In this document: in pieces, positions 1 through 10,800 of the stretch
How the letters are laid out: each line of letters opens with the position of its first letter
Position numbering within the stretch: the first letter of the stretch is position 1
Assembly (NCBI GenBank): GCA_003260075.1
Contig: QLIY01000012.1
Span: forward strand, 2,811-66,810
Length of the DNA stretch: 64,000 nucleotides
From: Phallusia mammillata
Lineage: Eukaryota > Chordata > Ascidiacea > Phlebobranchia > Ascidiidae
Direction: 5' to 3'
Made by a program: the position numbers and the translations under genes
Notes under the pieces: generated by a model
What the model saw: only the letters and a program-made list of their open reading frames with translations
Database searches by the model: none
What the model was told of the DNA's origin: nothing

Positions 1-159
1 GTTTTTGTTTACAAAAACAATCATATGTGTAGATCAAATGATGTGTATAGTAAATTGGTAAATATCGTATAGAATATATAAAATGGAAGTATATCAGAAA
101 GCCACCCTTCTAGTTCTAAAAGCGTTTGATGTGTTCTAACCTGTTTTTTTTTTTCTAAC

Positions 160-173
160 CTGTTTCGTTTTAG
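160..173 (+). promoter_or_regulatory. 3' splice site ahead of LSM1
   Basis: A pyrimidine-rich stretch (from about 142) ends in a clean AG at 172-173, 25 bases before the LSM1 start codon. It is either the acceptor of a 5' UTR intron or, if the organism is a tunicate, a spliced-leader trans-splice acceptor. No matching donor can be identified upstream within the window. Confidence 0.6.
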
Positions 174-198
174 GAAATGAAGTTCAATAAAAGTAAAT

Positions 199-600
199 AT
201 GAATTACATGCCGGGCACCGCCAGTTTAATTGAGGAGATTGACAAAAAGCAACTGGTAGTTCTCAGAGATGGAAGGATTCTAATTGGATATTTAAGATCG
301 GTGGATCAGTTTGCAAATCTTGTTTTACAAAACACTGTGGAAAGAATACATGTGGACTCAATGTATGGTGACATTCCAAGAGGTGTCTTTGTTGTTCGGG
401 GAGAAAATGTTGTTCTTCTCGGAGAGGTAGACTTAGATAATGAAGAACGCAAAGATCTGGAAAAGGTGCCAATACAGACTATATTAGCTGCTCAAGCTAA
501 AGCACAACAAGAGAAGCAAGATAAAGAAAGAGCCAAAGCAAAAATTATGAAGGAAAGAGGTTTAATACCTTCTGTTGATCAGAATGAGGATGCATTTTAA
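199..600 (+). CDS. LSM1: LSM1, U6 snRNA-associated Sm-like protein
   Basis: A 133-residue protein, the same length as vertebrate LSM1, in a single coding exon. LSM1 is the subunit that distinguishes the cytoplasmic Lsm1-7 ring, which binds oligoadenylated mRNA 3' ends and promotes decapping and 5'-3' decay with PAT1 in P-bodies. The N-terminus MNYMPGTASLIEEIDKK is nearly identical to the vertebrate protein. The Sm1 motif (LRDGRILIGYLRSVDQFANL, about residues 22-41) and the Sm2 motif (FVVRGENVVLLGEVDL, about 64-79) are both intact, followed by a charged C-terminal helix (about 94-121) typical of Lsm1. The start is the first ATG after a splice acceptor at 172-173. Identity is close to certain. 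Confidence 0.97.
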   Translation: MNYMPGTASLIEEIDKKQLVVLRDGRILIGYLRSVDQFANLVLQNTVERIHVDSMYGDIPRGVFVVRGENVVLLGEVDLDNEERKDLEKVPIQTILAAQAKAQQEKQDKERAKAKIMKERGLIPSVDQNEDAF

Positions 601-986
601 TGGGTCGTTTAATTTGTGGTGTTTAGAATTGAAACTAGTCACATGCCGACTGTTTGAGACAGGTGGCACTTTGTGAAAAGAGTCGGAATTTTGCAGTACA
701 CCAATTATGTGAATTTGGTAAAGTGTTGTTGTGAAACTTTATGTGTATATGAGTATGATATGCTGTAAAGTTGGCATGTAGTATTTCTTGCATATGTTTT
801 TTGGAAACTTGCATCATGTTGAAACGTTCCAAAACATGCTATTATGTATAATGTTTTTTAAGCTTATTTGTTTTCTTTAAAGCAGATATGGCCCATTTAA
901 AAAATTTGCCTTGTGCCACTGTATCACAACATCCCCATTATGGTTGAAACCGAAAACTAACTGTTTACATTAATATTATAACAATC
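601..986 (+). other. LSM1 3' UTR / intergenic spacer
   Basis: Some 386 bases with no supportable coding exon and no canonical AATAAA. It holds the LSM1 3' UTR and the 5' region of the next gene on the same strand. Confidence 0.6.
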
Positions 987-3900
987 ATGGACATTTCCAC
1001 TTCGGATGATGACAGAAATTTCAAACATCTTCTTGACAAAAAGAACATTTGTAGAGATTATTTGAGAAATGTGTGCCAGAGAGGAAGGTGTGTATGTAAA
1101 TTTATTGCCCGTCACAAAACATACATTTTAACCATGTTTCAATATAATCAACATAGAACGAAAATCATTTACACATGTAACAGTGAATAGTCATTGATAA
1201 AACGAGTATAATACTTATTGTTGCCTCAAAGTGGGCAAAAAACTGGCCTTAAACCCAGTTAAGAAAATATTTAAATTATAACAAAGGTTTGTTTTTACCT
1301 CAGGAGATGCAAATACAAACATCCATCTGCCACTGAACTAGAAGAAATTGTTGATGTTTCATGTGTTGATGTTGTTTATGAGTTTTGTCATGACTTTCAA
1401 AACAGCCAGTGCCAACGACTAAACTGCAGGTATAGTTGTGAAAAAAATTAGAGGTAAATTTTAAAGTATCACATGATCTTTTAAGTCAAATTCCGTGGTA
1501 GGTTCATTCATTGCTCAAAAGAGGAAGAAGAGCTCTATAACACAACCAAGAAGTTGCCATTAAAACTGAAGCTACAATTCGATTTTGGCATTGGCGATTG
1601 TTTTCTTGGCCATGATAAACATCATTTCGAGAGTGAAAAACCTTTGGATCCAAACAGTCCTGTGTGTTGGGACTTTATCAACAGAGAATGCTTCAGAGGA
1701 AGAAAGTGCAAGTTTGTTCATCTCGACCCTCAACAGGCTGCAAAATATGAAGCAGAGCTCTCAGCTGGAATCAAGAGGCCAAGAATTCTTATGGATGACA
1801 AAGAAGGTTATGATGAAGACTGTAATGATTTCACCACATTCTCATCCAGTCAGGAAATGTCAGGGGGTGATATAATTTCCAAGTAAGTAACAGGTTTTTA
1901 TCCCCAATGTGGCAACACTGACTGATATTATTGCTTTATAAAGAAAATATTTGCCTATTTTGTGTTAATAAAACAAACACTTCTGTTTTTTTACCCCTTG
2001 GAAGGTAAAAGCAAGAAATTTTTACCATTTGGTATTGTGTAATTAGTTTTTGAAACCAAAATCATTGCTTCTTCAAAACAGGGCAAAAATGGCTGATGTA
2101 GGTCCATGTATTTTCACTATAGTGTGGTCAAGTACATTTTCATTTAGGCATCTGCAAGAGGAAAATCAGTCATTGAAAAAGCGCATCCAAGAGTTGGAAA
2201 AGCAGGTTTCAGACCTTTCTGCCACAAACGAAGTTCTTTTGGAACAAAATGCACAATTTAGGCTGCAAAAGAGGTTAGCTATCTTTAAGAAAATGCTTAA
2301 ATATGTTACAACATTATTCAATATATACCATTTTCAGGGGCATCCAAGGGTATGGTAGAAGTTCTGAGAGCATGACATCATTCAAGCCTACTGTTGGTTT
2401 GAGCACCCCTGCAAACTTGCCACAAAATGTTGTAGCCAGCAACACACCACAAGCTATGCCTGTTCAGCTGAATGTACAAGGTACAAAATTTGCATAAGTT
2501 TGTAACATCTGTATGAGCTGAAGTTATGCATACTTTAATGTATTGCAGAGGGTCCATGTAAATACCACTTAACCGCTGTGGATGCTCTGGCCAGCCTGTA
2601 CACACTTTCTAAATGCTGTGACCAACCTGTAAACGCGACATGGTGCTGTGGCTAACCTGTAAATACCGCATGACTGCTGTGACCATTTTTATAACACTGA
2701 TAGTTAGCGAGAGAATTTTATGGACTTTTGAAAGCGCTGACCGTTAAAGCTATTTGGGTGGGGGTGAAGGGTTGTTATTGAAAAACACTTCAATCAGGTC
2801 TCATTTACCCTTACAGGTTGGTCACATCGGTTATGCAGAATTTACAGGTTGGCCACAGCAGTCATGCAGTATTTACAGGTTGCTCACAGCAGCCATGCAG
2901 TATTTACAGGTTGGCCTCAGTGGTCACAGCGGTCAATGGGTAATTACAGACACCCATTGCAGATGGCAAGTTTATAATGGAGCTATAGTGTGATAGTAAC
3001 AGCTTGTTATAATGCAGTGACTGGGCAGCCCAATGCTCAAGACTTGATGAATGGAGCTGCTGGACAACCTCCCCCACCTCAAGCAACAGTGGTAGCTGCT
3101 GGTGCACGTTTACAACAAGTTCCTGTTTCTGTTCCACAAACAACTGACATAGGTAACAGATGTAGGAAAGCACTTCTGTTGTTCCTATTCTGGTGTTTAG
3201 TTTTCTTACTCAAGTGTTTTCCAACCAACAGTGCAAATTTATTTACTACAAGGCATTTCCGTATAACGTGTACAAATATTTACATATCTACCATAATGAA
3301 ACTCTTCAATCTGGTTATGTGTAGCTGCACAAGTCATTGCTGCAAACCTAGCTGCAAACTCAGGAAACAATGTTGAATCCATTCAAGGTGCCAACCAGAT
3401 GGTGTCAGCGCTTTCAGGACAAATGCCCCACTCCAACGCCATGATTGCCCAAAACAATCTGAACCAAATGCCACAACAACCCATCGCCAGTTTTTCGGCG
3501 CCTGTACCCAACCAGCTTGCCCAACAACAGCCGCAACCACAGCAACAGAACATGGGTTCGTTTGCCGGTGGAATGCCAACACACAACCAAATGTCACAAC
3601 AGCCTGTGAGCTTTGCCGGTACCATTATGGCCGCTGCACTTGCTGGTGGAAGGTGCGCAATCCAGGCCGCAACAAACACTTTAGTCACACTTTCGGGTGA
3701 TGTACATCGATCGTCGATGGGTCACGCCGTTCAACTTCCACCCCCGGCCGTCGTGTACACAGTCACGCGTTCTACCGGCAACATGCCACTCGCAAGTACT
3801 GTTGTGTCTGGCACCGGACATGAAATGACTTTGGTTGCTGAAACACAGCGCAACGCCGTGAGCAGCATGCCTGGCCCTCTACACCCCGTGGGTCATCCGG

Positions 3901-4470
3901 CACAAGCTTTTAATAACGTTTCACCTGGAAATCAAGGCATCGTGCAAGCGTCGTCACACCAAAATACGGGTAGGTTTAAATTTAATTCTTTAAAACTATT
4001 GTAACTATTTGACCAAATGCAGTGGTTTTTGTTGCACAAACGGGCGTATGGAAAACTAGGTTGTAACTGCAATTCAGATTATGTATGCTAGCCAGGTACT
4101 CCAGTCTGTACAACGGCGGCAAGTTATTTTGTTTAGAGGGTAAGCACAAAGAACACACATTCAGAGCTTGGCTAACCCGGACAAGCTGCTTGTCTGGTTG
4201 TCTTAAAATGTGCCTTATCACGACATGCTATTTGTTGCAGGTATGCCTTGTGCACCACTTACATCCGGAATCGCTGCAGCGAACACTTCCATGCCACCTT
4301 CGGTATCAATGGGAGCAGTTCGGCCAGCTTTACAGAACAGTCTCGTGGCGTCGGCACAAGTAAATGCGGGGCCTAGACCTGTGGTTCCAACCGGCCCCAC
4401 GCAAATGAACGAACAAGGCATTATCGCTTATCCAATAGCTGCCGTACAACCTGCACCCATGCACAACTGA
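987..4470 (+). CDS. ZC3H10: ZC3H10-like CCCH zinc-finger protein
   Basis: Eight exons can be joined in phase: 987-1087, 1304-1429, 1502-1882, 2148-2273, 2338-2480, 3018-3152, 3325-3969, 4241-4470, giving 628 residues. Three CCCH fingers lie near residues 22-40 (CRDYLRNVCQRGRRCKYKH), 62-79 (CHDFQNSQCQRLNCRFIH) and 131-149 (CWDFINRECFRGRKCKFVH). Their C-x7-C-x4/5-C-x3-H spacing matches vertebrate ZC3H10. Exon 4 encodes a coiled coil containing ATNEVLLEQNAQFR, a stretch shared with ZC3H10. The remainder is a low-complexity Q/P/A-rich tail ending in YPIAAVQPAPMHN, similar to the vertebrate C-terminus. The family binds RNA and has been linked to microRNA processing and mitochondrial gene control. 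The protein is longer than the human one (434 residues), mainly in the tail, and the gene has seven introns although the human coding region is, as far as I recall, intronless. Confidence 0.9.
2555..2945. repeat. Inverted array of ~32-bp tandem units in ZC3H10 intron 5
   Basis: The left arm (about 2555-2690) carries units built on accaacctgtaaa and ctgctgtgacc. The right arm (about 2812-2945) carries the reverse complement, units of roughly 32 bp reading tttacaggttggccacagc and agtcatgcagta. About 120 bases separate the arms, so the transcript could fold into a long imperfect hairpin. The right-arm units each contain a CAG acceptor-like trinucleotide after a pyrimidine-poor stretch. The arms are too diverged to be a recent insertion. 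Confidence 0.75.
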
Positions 4471-5929
4471 CTCAAAAGTTTGTCCCTTGCCTATTTACGC
4501 CTGACGGAGGACGTAGCGTGTTATTTACGAAACGATTTTTTATTCGGGCACTTTGCCCACTTTTATTATTGATTCTGTGTATTGAAACATGGATTTGTGT
4601 CCGGTGGTGAGCTGTTATAATCGTGCATTGTCAGTCCGGTTTCCTGACGTGAATACCTGACTAATATTGCACCGTGCCATTACGTTTTATTCGCTTAACT
4701 ATAAATCGGATAGTACAATCCTGGTGCGTGGATTCAAATGTGATAAATCGTTTACCGAAAACATATCAAAATCGCTTTGGGTATTTTTATCGTTATCAAA
4801 TGTTTACGCAGTAACAGTTTAAGTTTAAATTTTACAGGTTATTTGTGAAATAGTACGTTTCATGCGGTTAATACAATGAAGAAGTGTTTCTCTCCAGCGC
4901 ATTTTTGTGTTTCCTGGGTTATAGCCTACTGGTTATAGTATACAACTTTAAACCTATTTGTGATCTGTCAAATACTTGAAAGATTTAAAGGATTTACAAC
5001 AGACACATAAAATGCAAACGTGGTCTGACTAAAATCTGTCCGACCACGTTTTACCGTCAAAATACAAACTAATCGCGGGATATAACATAAACATTGTGAC
5101 ACATTTTATTATATTTCTTCCTAAACAAATATTAGCTCGAAGTTGTCGTAAAGTGGTAATGAAGCAAAAACTCATATTCCGAGCGAGATATGACAACGAG
5201 ATTGCGGATTATTTTAGGCAGTTACTGCACTTTTTCCTCGGAATGCGGGCAACTCCAGAATGCGCTGAGCAAGCTGTTTGCTCTTCTTGCCGCTCCTTTA
5301 AATCATTTTATCTGACGAAGAATAATGCAATGAGGTGCGCCGGTAATCGCGGTTGGCCGAGGTGGGAATGTGCCGCATAGTATTTGGGCACATAAAGTCG
5401 GGGAGGCTCAAAATATTAAAGTTCGACTTTGAAATGTGCATATACGTACATTTATTTATTGTTTACAAATGACCTATTTCTGTAGTCCTCTTTCAGTTTA
5501 CCACCGCTAAAAAAGCGGAACCGTTACAGGACTAGTCCAATTTATGACAACATCCGAGTCCGAGAATCCGAGTTCAAACTTAGCAGAACGGAAGGGGATT
5601 TCGTGTAATTCAGGGACATCGTTACATAATATTATAGTATGCTGGAAACACATGGGTAAGTTATTTTTTCCAATGTATATGTAGTGATAAGTTTGGCGTT
5701 GTTAACTAGCTAATTACATATAATTTTGTCAAGCATTGGCAGTCTTTGAGACTACTTTCCAGAAAAAAATACTTAATTTGGTACAGAATAAAGCTTCTGA
5801 ATATATATTTTTTAAATAACACACAATTTACTCTTTATAAACCAAATGACAAAGAAATAGACACTCTATATGTTCGCACACTATATGCATGTTATGTGAG
5901 TTGTGACACAGGTGTTTTTACCATTGTTT
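4471..5929. other. ZC3H10 3' region and intergenic DNA
   Basis: No coding exon can be supported here. The first few hundred bases are presumably the ZC3H10 3' UTR. A 94-codon open stretch at 5096-5380 has no recognisable motif and no splice context, so it was not called. Confidence 0.5.
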
Positions 5930-6435
5930 TGTTCAAAGTATATATAAAACACAAGTAGTCCAACCCATTGTTACGCGATAGAGCTCCATGGACGCCATTT
6001 TGTGTCCAAATTAATACAGCAGGTATAGGGAAAAACACATAAATTGCCTGATTTTTACAAACTGGTGGGCTTTAACGCGAAATTGATAGGCAAAATCGAA
6101 TAATTTTTTTGGGTTCTAACACTTGATCGTGATAACGCACGCTGAATGCAAATATTTTAAGCTTACATGAAAAATAAGCGGCAAAATTTAAATGAAAAAA
6201 AGCAATTTAGCTTTTAATATTACGGTGAAATGTTAGAATCCAAAATCTTCATTCAATTTGGCGAATGAAATTCGCGTTTAAGATCTCCAGTTTGTAAATA
6301 TCAGACGATTTATGTCTTATTTTCCTATACCCGCTGTATCATTTTGGACACAAAATGGCTCCATAGGCTTTATTGCGTAACAATAAGTTGGACAACTTGT
6401 GTTTTATACAGACTTTGGTTTTGTTATAAATATTT
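5930..6435. mobile_element. Long foldback (inverted-repeat) element
   Basis: Two arms of about 190 bp, at roughly 5938-6140 and 6225-6425, are inverted copies at about 80% identity. Matching landmarks include tataaaacacaagt...gtccaac at the outer ends, cattttgtgtccaaa, ggtatagg, and tttacaaactgg. The centre is about 80 bases of AT-rich sequence, and no protein is encoded. The structure fits a non-autonomous foldback element or long-arm MITE. No convincing target-site duplication was found, so its superfamily is open. Confidence 0.8.
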
Positions 6436-7896
6436 AATTGGACAATTCTGACGAATAAGTTGTTTATTTAGAATAAAATACAAATATATATTTGTTTATT
6501 TGTCGACTGGGGTGTAACAAACTTTATGTCAAATGATTTGCAGATGAGGAAATGCCGGATATGACAGGGAGGTCCAGGGGCATTTGCCCCTCATCTGCTT
6601 CCCATTATTTGAAAGCCAGACCTGCAACAAACAATCGACCCCATGTACAAGGTGTGATAGCATAACATTAAAAATACAAAATTTTTGACTTTACTTTATT
6701 ATAGATATACCTAGTTAGAAGGCAGTTTAGAAGGTTGTTTCCACCAGTTCTCACAGTTTTTAAAGGAAAGTAAAGAGTCTGTCCATGCTTGTATTTGTTG
6801 GTATGCCCATATTATTTGGTTTCAGGGTTTTACTTGGAAAATTTATTTTTGCTCGTAGCTGCCCATGCTGAAAAACTTAATGAGCTAATTTGACCAAGAC
6901 CTTGATCACACAATTTGCTTGATACAACTTCATCTTTGGGCATTTTGTAAGTGTGAGTGAGCAGCAAGAATTTGTTAAATATAATCTGTCAACTTGGAAG
7001 TAAGATCAGACAATACATTGGACTTCAGCTGTTGAGGAAATAGCTGCTTGTTTATGTGAAAGTTGGCAGCAGAGAAAAAAGATTCTGACCATATACGCAA
7101 CAGGGAGTTGTTTACAAATTGACAGGAAATATTTTTGGTTCTGTAAATGTAGAAGACCCCATACTCAATGCTATGCTACCCTTAATTGTTACTCACATTT
7201 AGTGGTGTAATGTGGTAGATAAACTTTCTTTGAAGCAATTCTGTTGTTCTTAGAAACGCAATGCACATTTACTTAATTTGTAAGGCAGACAGAAAACACC
7301 ATACAAGCGATTAACGCAATTCATTCGTGAGAAGTGATTTAGAGCCAAAGTCAATGAAATGTAATGCGGCAAATTGACATGAAAATTTGTGTTTGACATT
7401 AAACTTGTAAGCCCTCACAATTATAAACGAATTTTGGGGGCTTTAGAGATACAAAAAAGGTCTTGTTTTCTCATGCTGTAAGTCAGTGATTGGGTATTAC
7501 TCTCACATTGGACACTTGTTTTGTTTTCAACATGTTTAAAACAACCTAATCAAATGTGAAGTGTAATTAGTGGTTGATTAGTGTCTGGTAAATGTCATCA
7601 ACAATGAAGTGATGAAATTTAATTTACATGACATTAAATTAACTTTAAAACACTCCAACAAAATAAATTAGACATGTTTATTTGAAATTTTGTTGTAAAT
7701 CAAACCTTTTTTTAAAAGACAGTGAGCATGATGTGTAATAAGCAATTGGTAGGAACTGAAGCGTAAAATTGGTTCACAAAGGAAATAGTGACTATTGTTT
7801 CCGTTAATGCAGTTGTTGACATTTTAATGCAAGCACTATAGTGTGAATGGTTTATCCGTTAGTTACACTGGCTATATTTGATTGTCTTCAATGCAG
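6436..7896. other. Non-coding stretch upstream of the first identified USP exon
   Basis: The missing first exon(s) of the USP25/28-like gene should lie here or in 4471-5929, ending in phase 2. No exon encoding the expected UBA-like N-terminus could be recognised. A short imperfect hairpin (cagatgagg ... cctcatctg, about 6540-6598) is present. Otherwise nothing stands out. Confidence 0.4.
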
Positions 7897-10800
7897 GATG
7901 TCAGCTAACTCCAACCTTTCACAAAGAATTCTTTTAAGTAAGAGATTTTGTACATGTATAGTACAATTATTTATTTATTATTTTTGGCCTATATTTGCTA
8001 TCACGCTTGTATCAGTGGACAATTACAGCAGTTGGTTAAGCCATCAGGCTTCCAGACAGAACTAGGTGAAGAAGGGGGGTGCTATATTTATCATTGAGGT
8101 AACGCAGGCATGTTTGGTTACTTCTGGCTAACTTGGATGATTGTCACATCTGTTAGTTGTCTAGTTGAAAGGTTTAGAGCCTGATTTAGTTACAGAGTAT
8201 ATGTGACTTAGTTAGTGGTAGCCAATGTCTTCGATGTAAACAATTTATGTAGCAATTTCAATGTTTTATAGTAGAAGATGATGAAAGTGGAAAGGGCAAC
8301 AAGTAAATCTGATCTTACTTATTTGTTTGTAGATTATATTTATGTACTGGGACATAAACACAGTGTATCTGTATCTAAAGTCTAAACCAAGGTTTAGTGT
8401 TTTAACGTTTTTTTTTATTATAGGTCAATATGGGCATTCTTCAAAAGATGATTCCATTTCTTCAGTTGACAGAGAAGATGAAGAACTGCAAAAAGCAATT
8501 GCTTTAAGTCTCCAAAATGAGGGCAGCCTTGTGGGTTTGCCATCCAACTCTCAATCAAGCAAGAATGAGTTGACCAGGTATGTGCTTGAGTTGGGCATAC
8601 AATGAAAACACATTATACCCATTGAAACACTATACACAGATCTGTTCATAAGTTTAATCATGAATATAACGGCTCAAATAGTTGGAAAAAAATGACATGC
8701 TTTTTTATTCAAATGAGCATTTGCCGAAAAGTTGGAACAATAAAGCATGTCGCTTTTTACGTCTATTTTGGGCCGTTATTTTCATCATTACAGACAATGA
8801 CCCATTTACGCATTTGGCAGAGTTCTAGAGCAAGGCATAGGTTCAGATGACAGCCCTAACCCTGCTGCTGGTGGATCTGGTGATGGCCCAGTTAAAACTT
8901 GTGTGGATCCAAGTACTTTGTTACGAATAGGTAAGAATAAACTAGTTATTCTGTTTTTATGTGTTTGTTCTGAAAGTGTGATTTTATTTATACTTACAGA
9001 TAAAGATTGGCCGACTGGGTTAAAGAATGTTGGCAACACTTGTTGGTTTAATGTAGTTATTCAATCCCTTTTTCATCTTCCATTTTTTCGCTACATTATT
9101 CTCAAGTTTTGCAACCTGAAACATACACCAGAAAGTGTTGAGGTAAAAGTTATTTAGATAAAATTAATAATCACATTTTTCAAGTGTTAATCTGTCTTCA
9201 GACTCAAAGAAACCTAAAAGTGATTGATGAATTGAGAAGTTTGTTTGCATTGATGTACTCTTCAAAACGAAACCACCTTGATCCTCAAAAGTGTATCAAC
9301 GTGTTGCAGGAAACATTTCTAAACCAAAGTTCTGACAGTCAACAGGTAGATAGAATTGTTTTCTTTGTTTTGAACTTTTAATGCCACATTGCCATTTTGT
9401 TAGTTTGAAAGAATGTATCCTTTGGTCAAATCCAACCCATCTAAAACAGACTGAAAGATACTATAATGTGTAAAGCAATCCTTATAACCAGTCCACTGTT
9501 ATCTAAAATGGCAAAAGGCAACACAGCAATTATGCATTTAACTAAATCATAAAAAATATAAAAACTAAAACAACACCGTATTACCCTTAGAATAAATATC
9601 GAAAAATTACAATTGTTCCATAGGAACAAACATCTCTGTAGCTGCAAAATTGTTGTTTACAGTGAACATGTTTCATAAAACAAAACATATTAAACTTTGT
9701 TTAAAAATTTCATTACATTGGTAGTAGCGTTGTCACCACAGTGGCCAACAAGTTAACAATAACATTTGTTAAATCACAGGATGTCAGTGAATTTATCCAC
9801 ATGCTGCTTGATGCATTAGAAGGTGCTTATCAGTACAAACTGGAGGTGGAACAGAAAAGTAACAGATCAGAAATCAGCAAAAATGAAGATCCTTTTTCCT
9901 CAAACAATGACACCTACCACCTGAATGTCCTTAGTGCCATTTTACCTAAAAAGGAAAAGCAACACACAACTAATCCAATGTTGGAACTGTTTTACGGAAC
10001 AAGCAAAACTGTTGGAATGAGAGAAGGTAGGGGTTTTTACCTTCAACTAACAAACCTAAGCACTGCTTCAAATGGGTTTTGTGTATGTTTTGAAGTTGTG
10101 TTACATTTTTAAATTTTATGTTGTACATACATTAAGACTTACTCTTTTCACAGGAAAACACTTCGAACAAGAAAATTGTTTTAGTATTTTGCCTTTATGT
10201 GTGGAGGGAAAGAAAAACCTCCATGAAAGTTTGGAGCATGCAACTGCAAAAGGAAACGTCGGCAAGGAAAAAGAGGTAAATGTAGTGTCTCCACGACTGT
10301 TGCCTATACTTACTACACTGTTGTGAAGGTATGAGTCAACCAAGCTATCCACTAAAACACAGGTTAAGGACTTTTTATGTTTGTCCAACCAACTAGAAGT
10401 CATGGTGACAATTTATCTTGGGGTAGAAAGTTGTCTATATATTCTCAAATCTCAATTCTGTGTACATAAGATATTATCTTTCAGCAAAAATATGCAGATT
10501 TTAAAAAAGATCGGTTGATCATAAATGACTTCCACACAAAAATAGTTAGACTTCCAATACGATGTCAAAGCATCAAGCTAATGGACGATCAGTTGCAATA
10601 CAACAGTGGTTCCCAAACTATGCACCGCGGCACACTGGTGTGCCACCAGATGTCATTAGGTGTGCCGCAAAAAATATTGAAATTAAAATCATTCAAGTAG
10701 GGCAGGAACTTGGCCGAATGGTCTGGCGCGCCTGACCCACATACAGACATTAAATAAAAAACCTGATCGGGATTCGTTGCTCACANNNNNNNNNNNNNNN

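Noticed and set aside
5096-5380. 94-codon open stretch
   Set aside because: No motif, splice context or similarity; expected by chance in this length of DNA.
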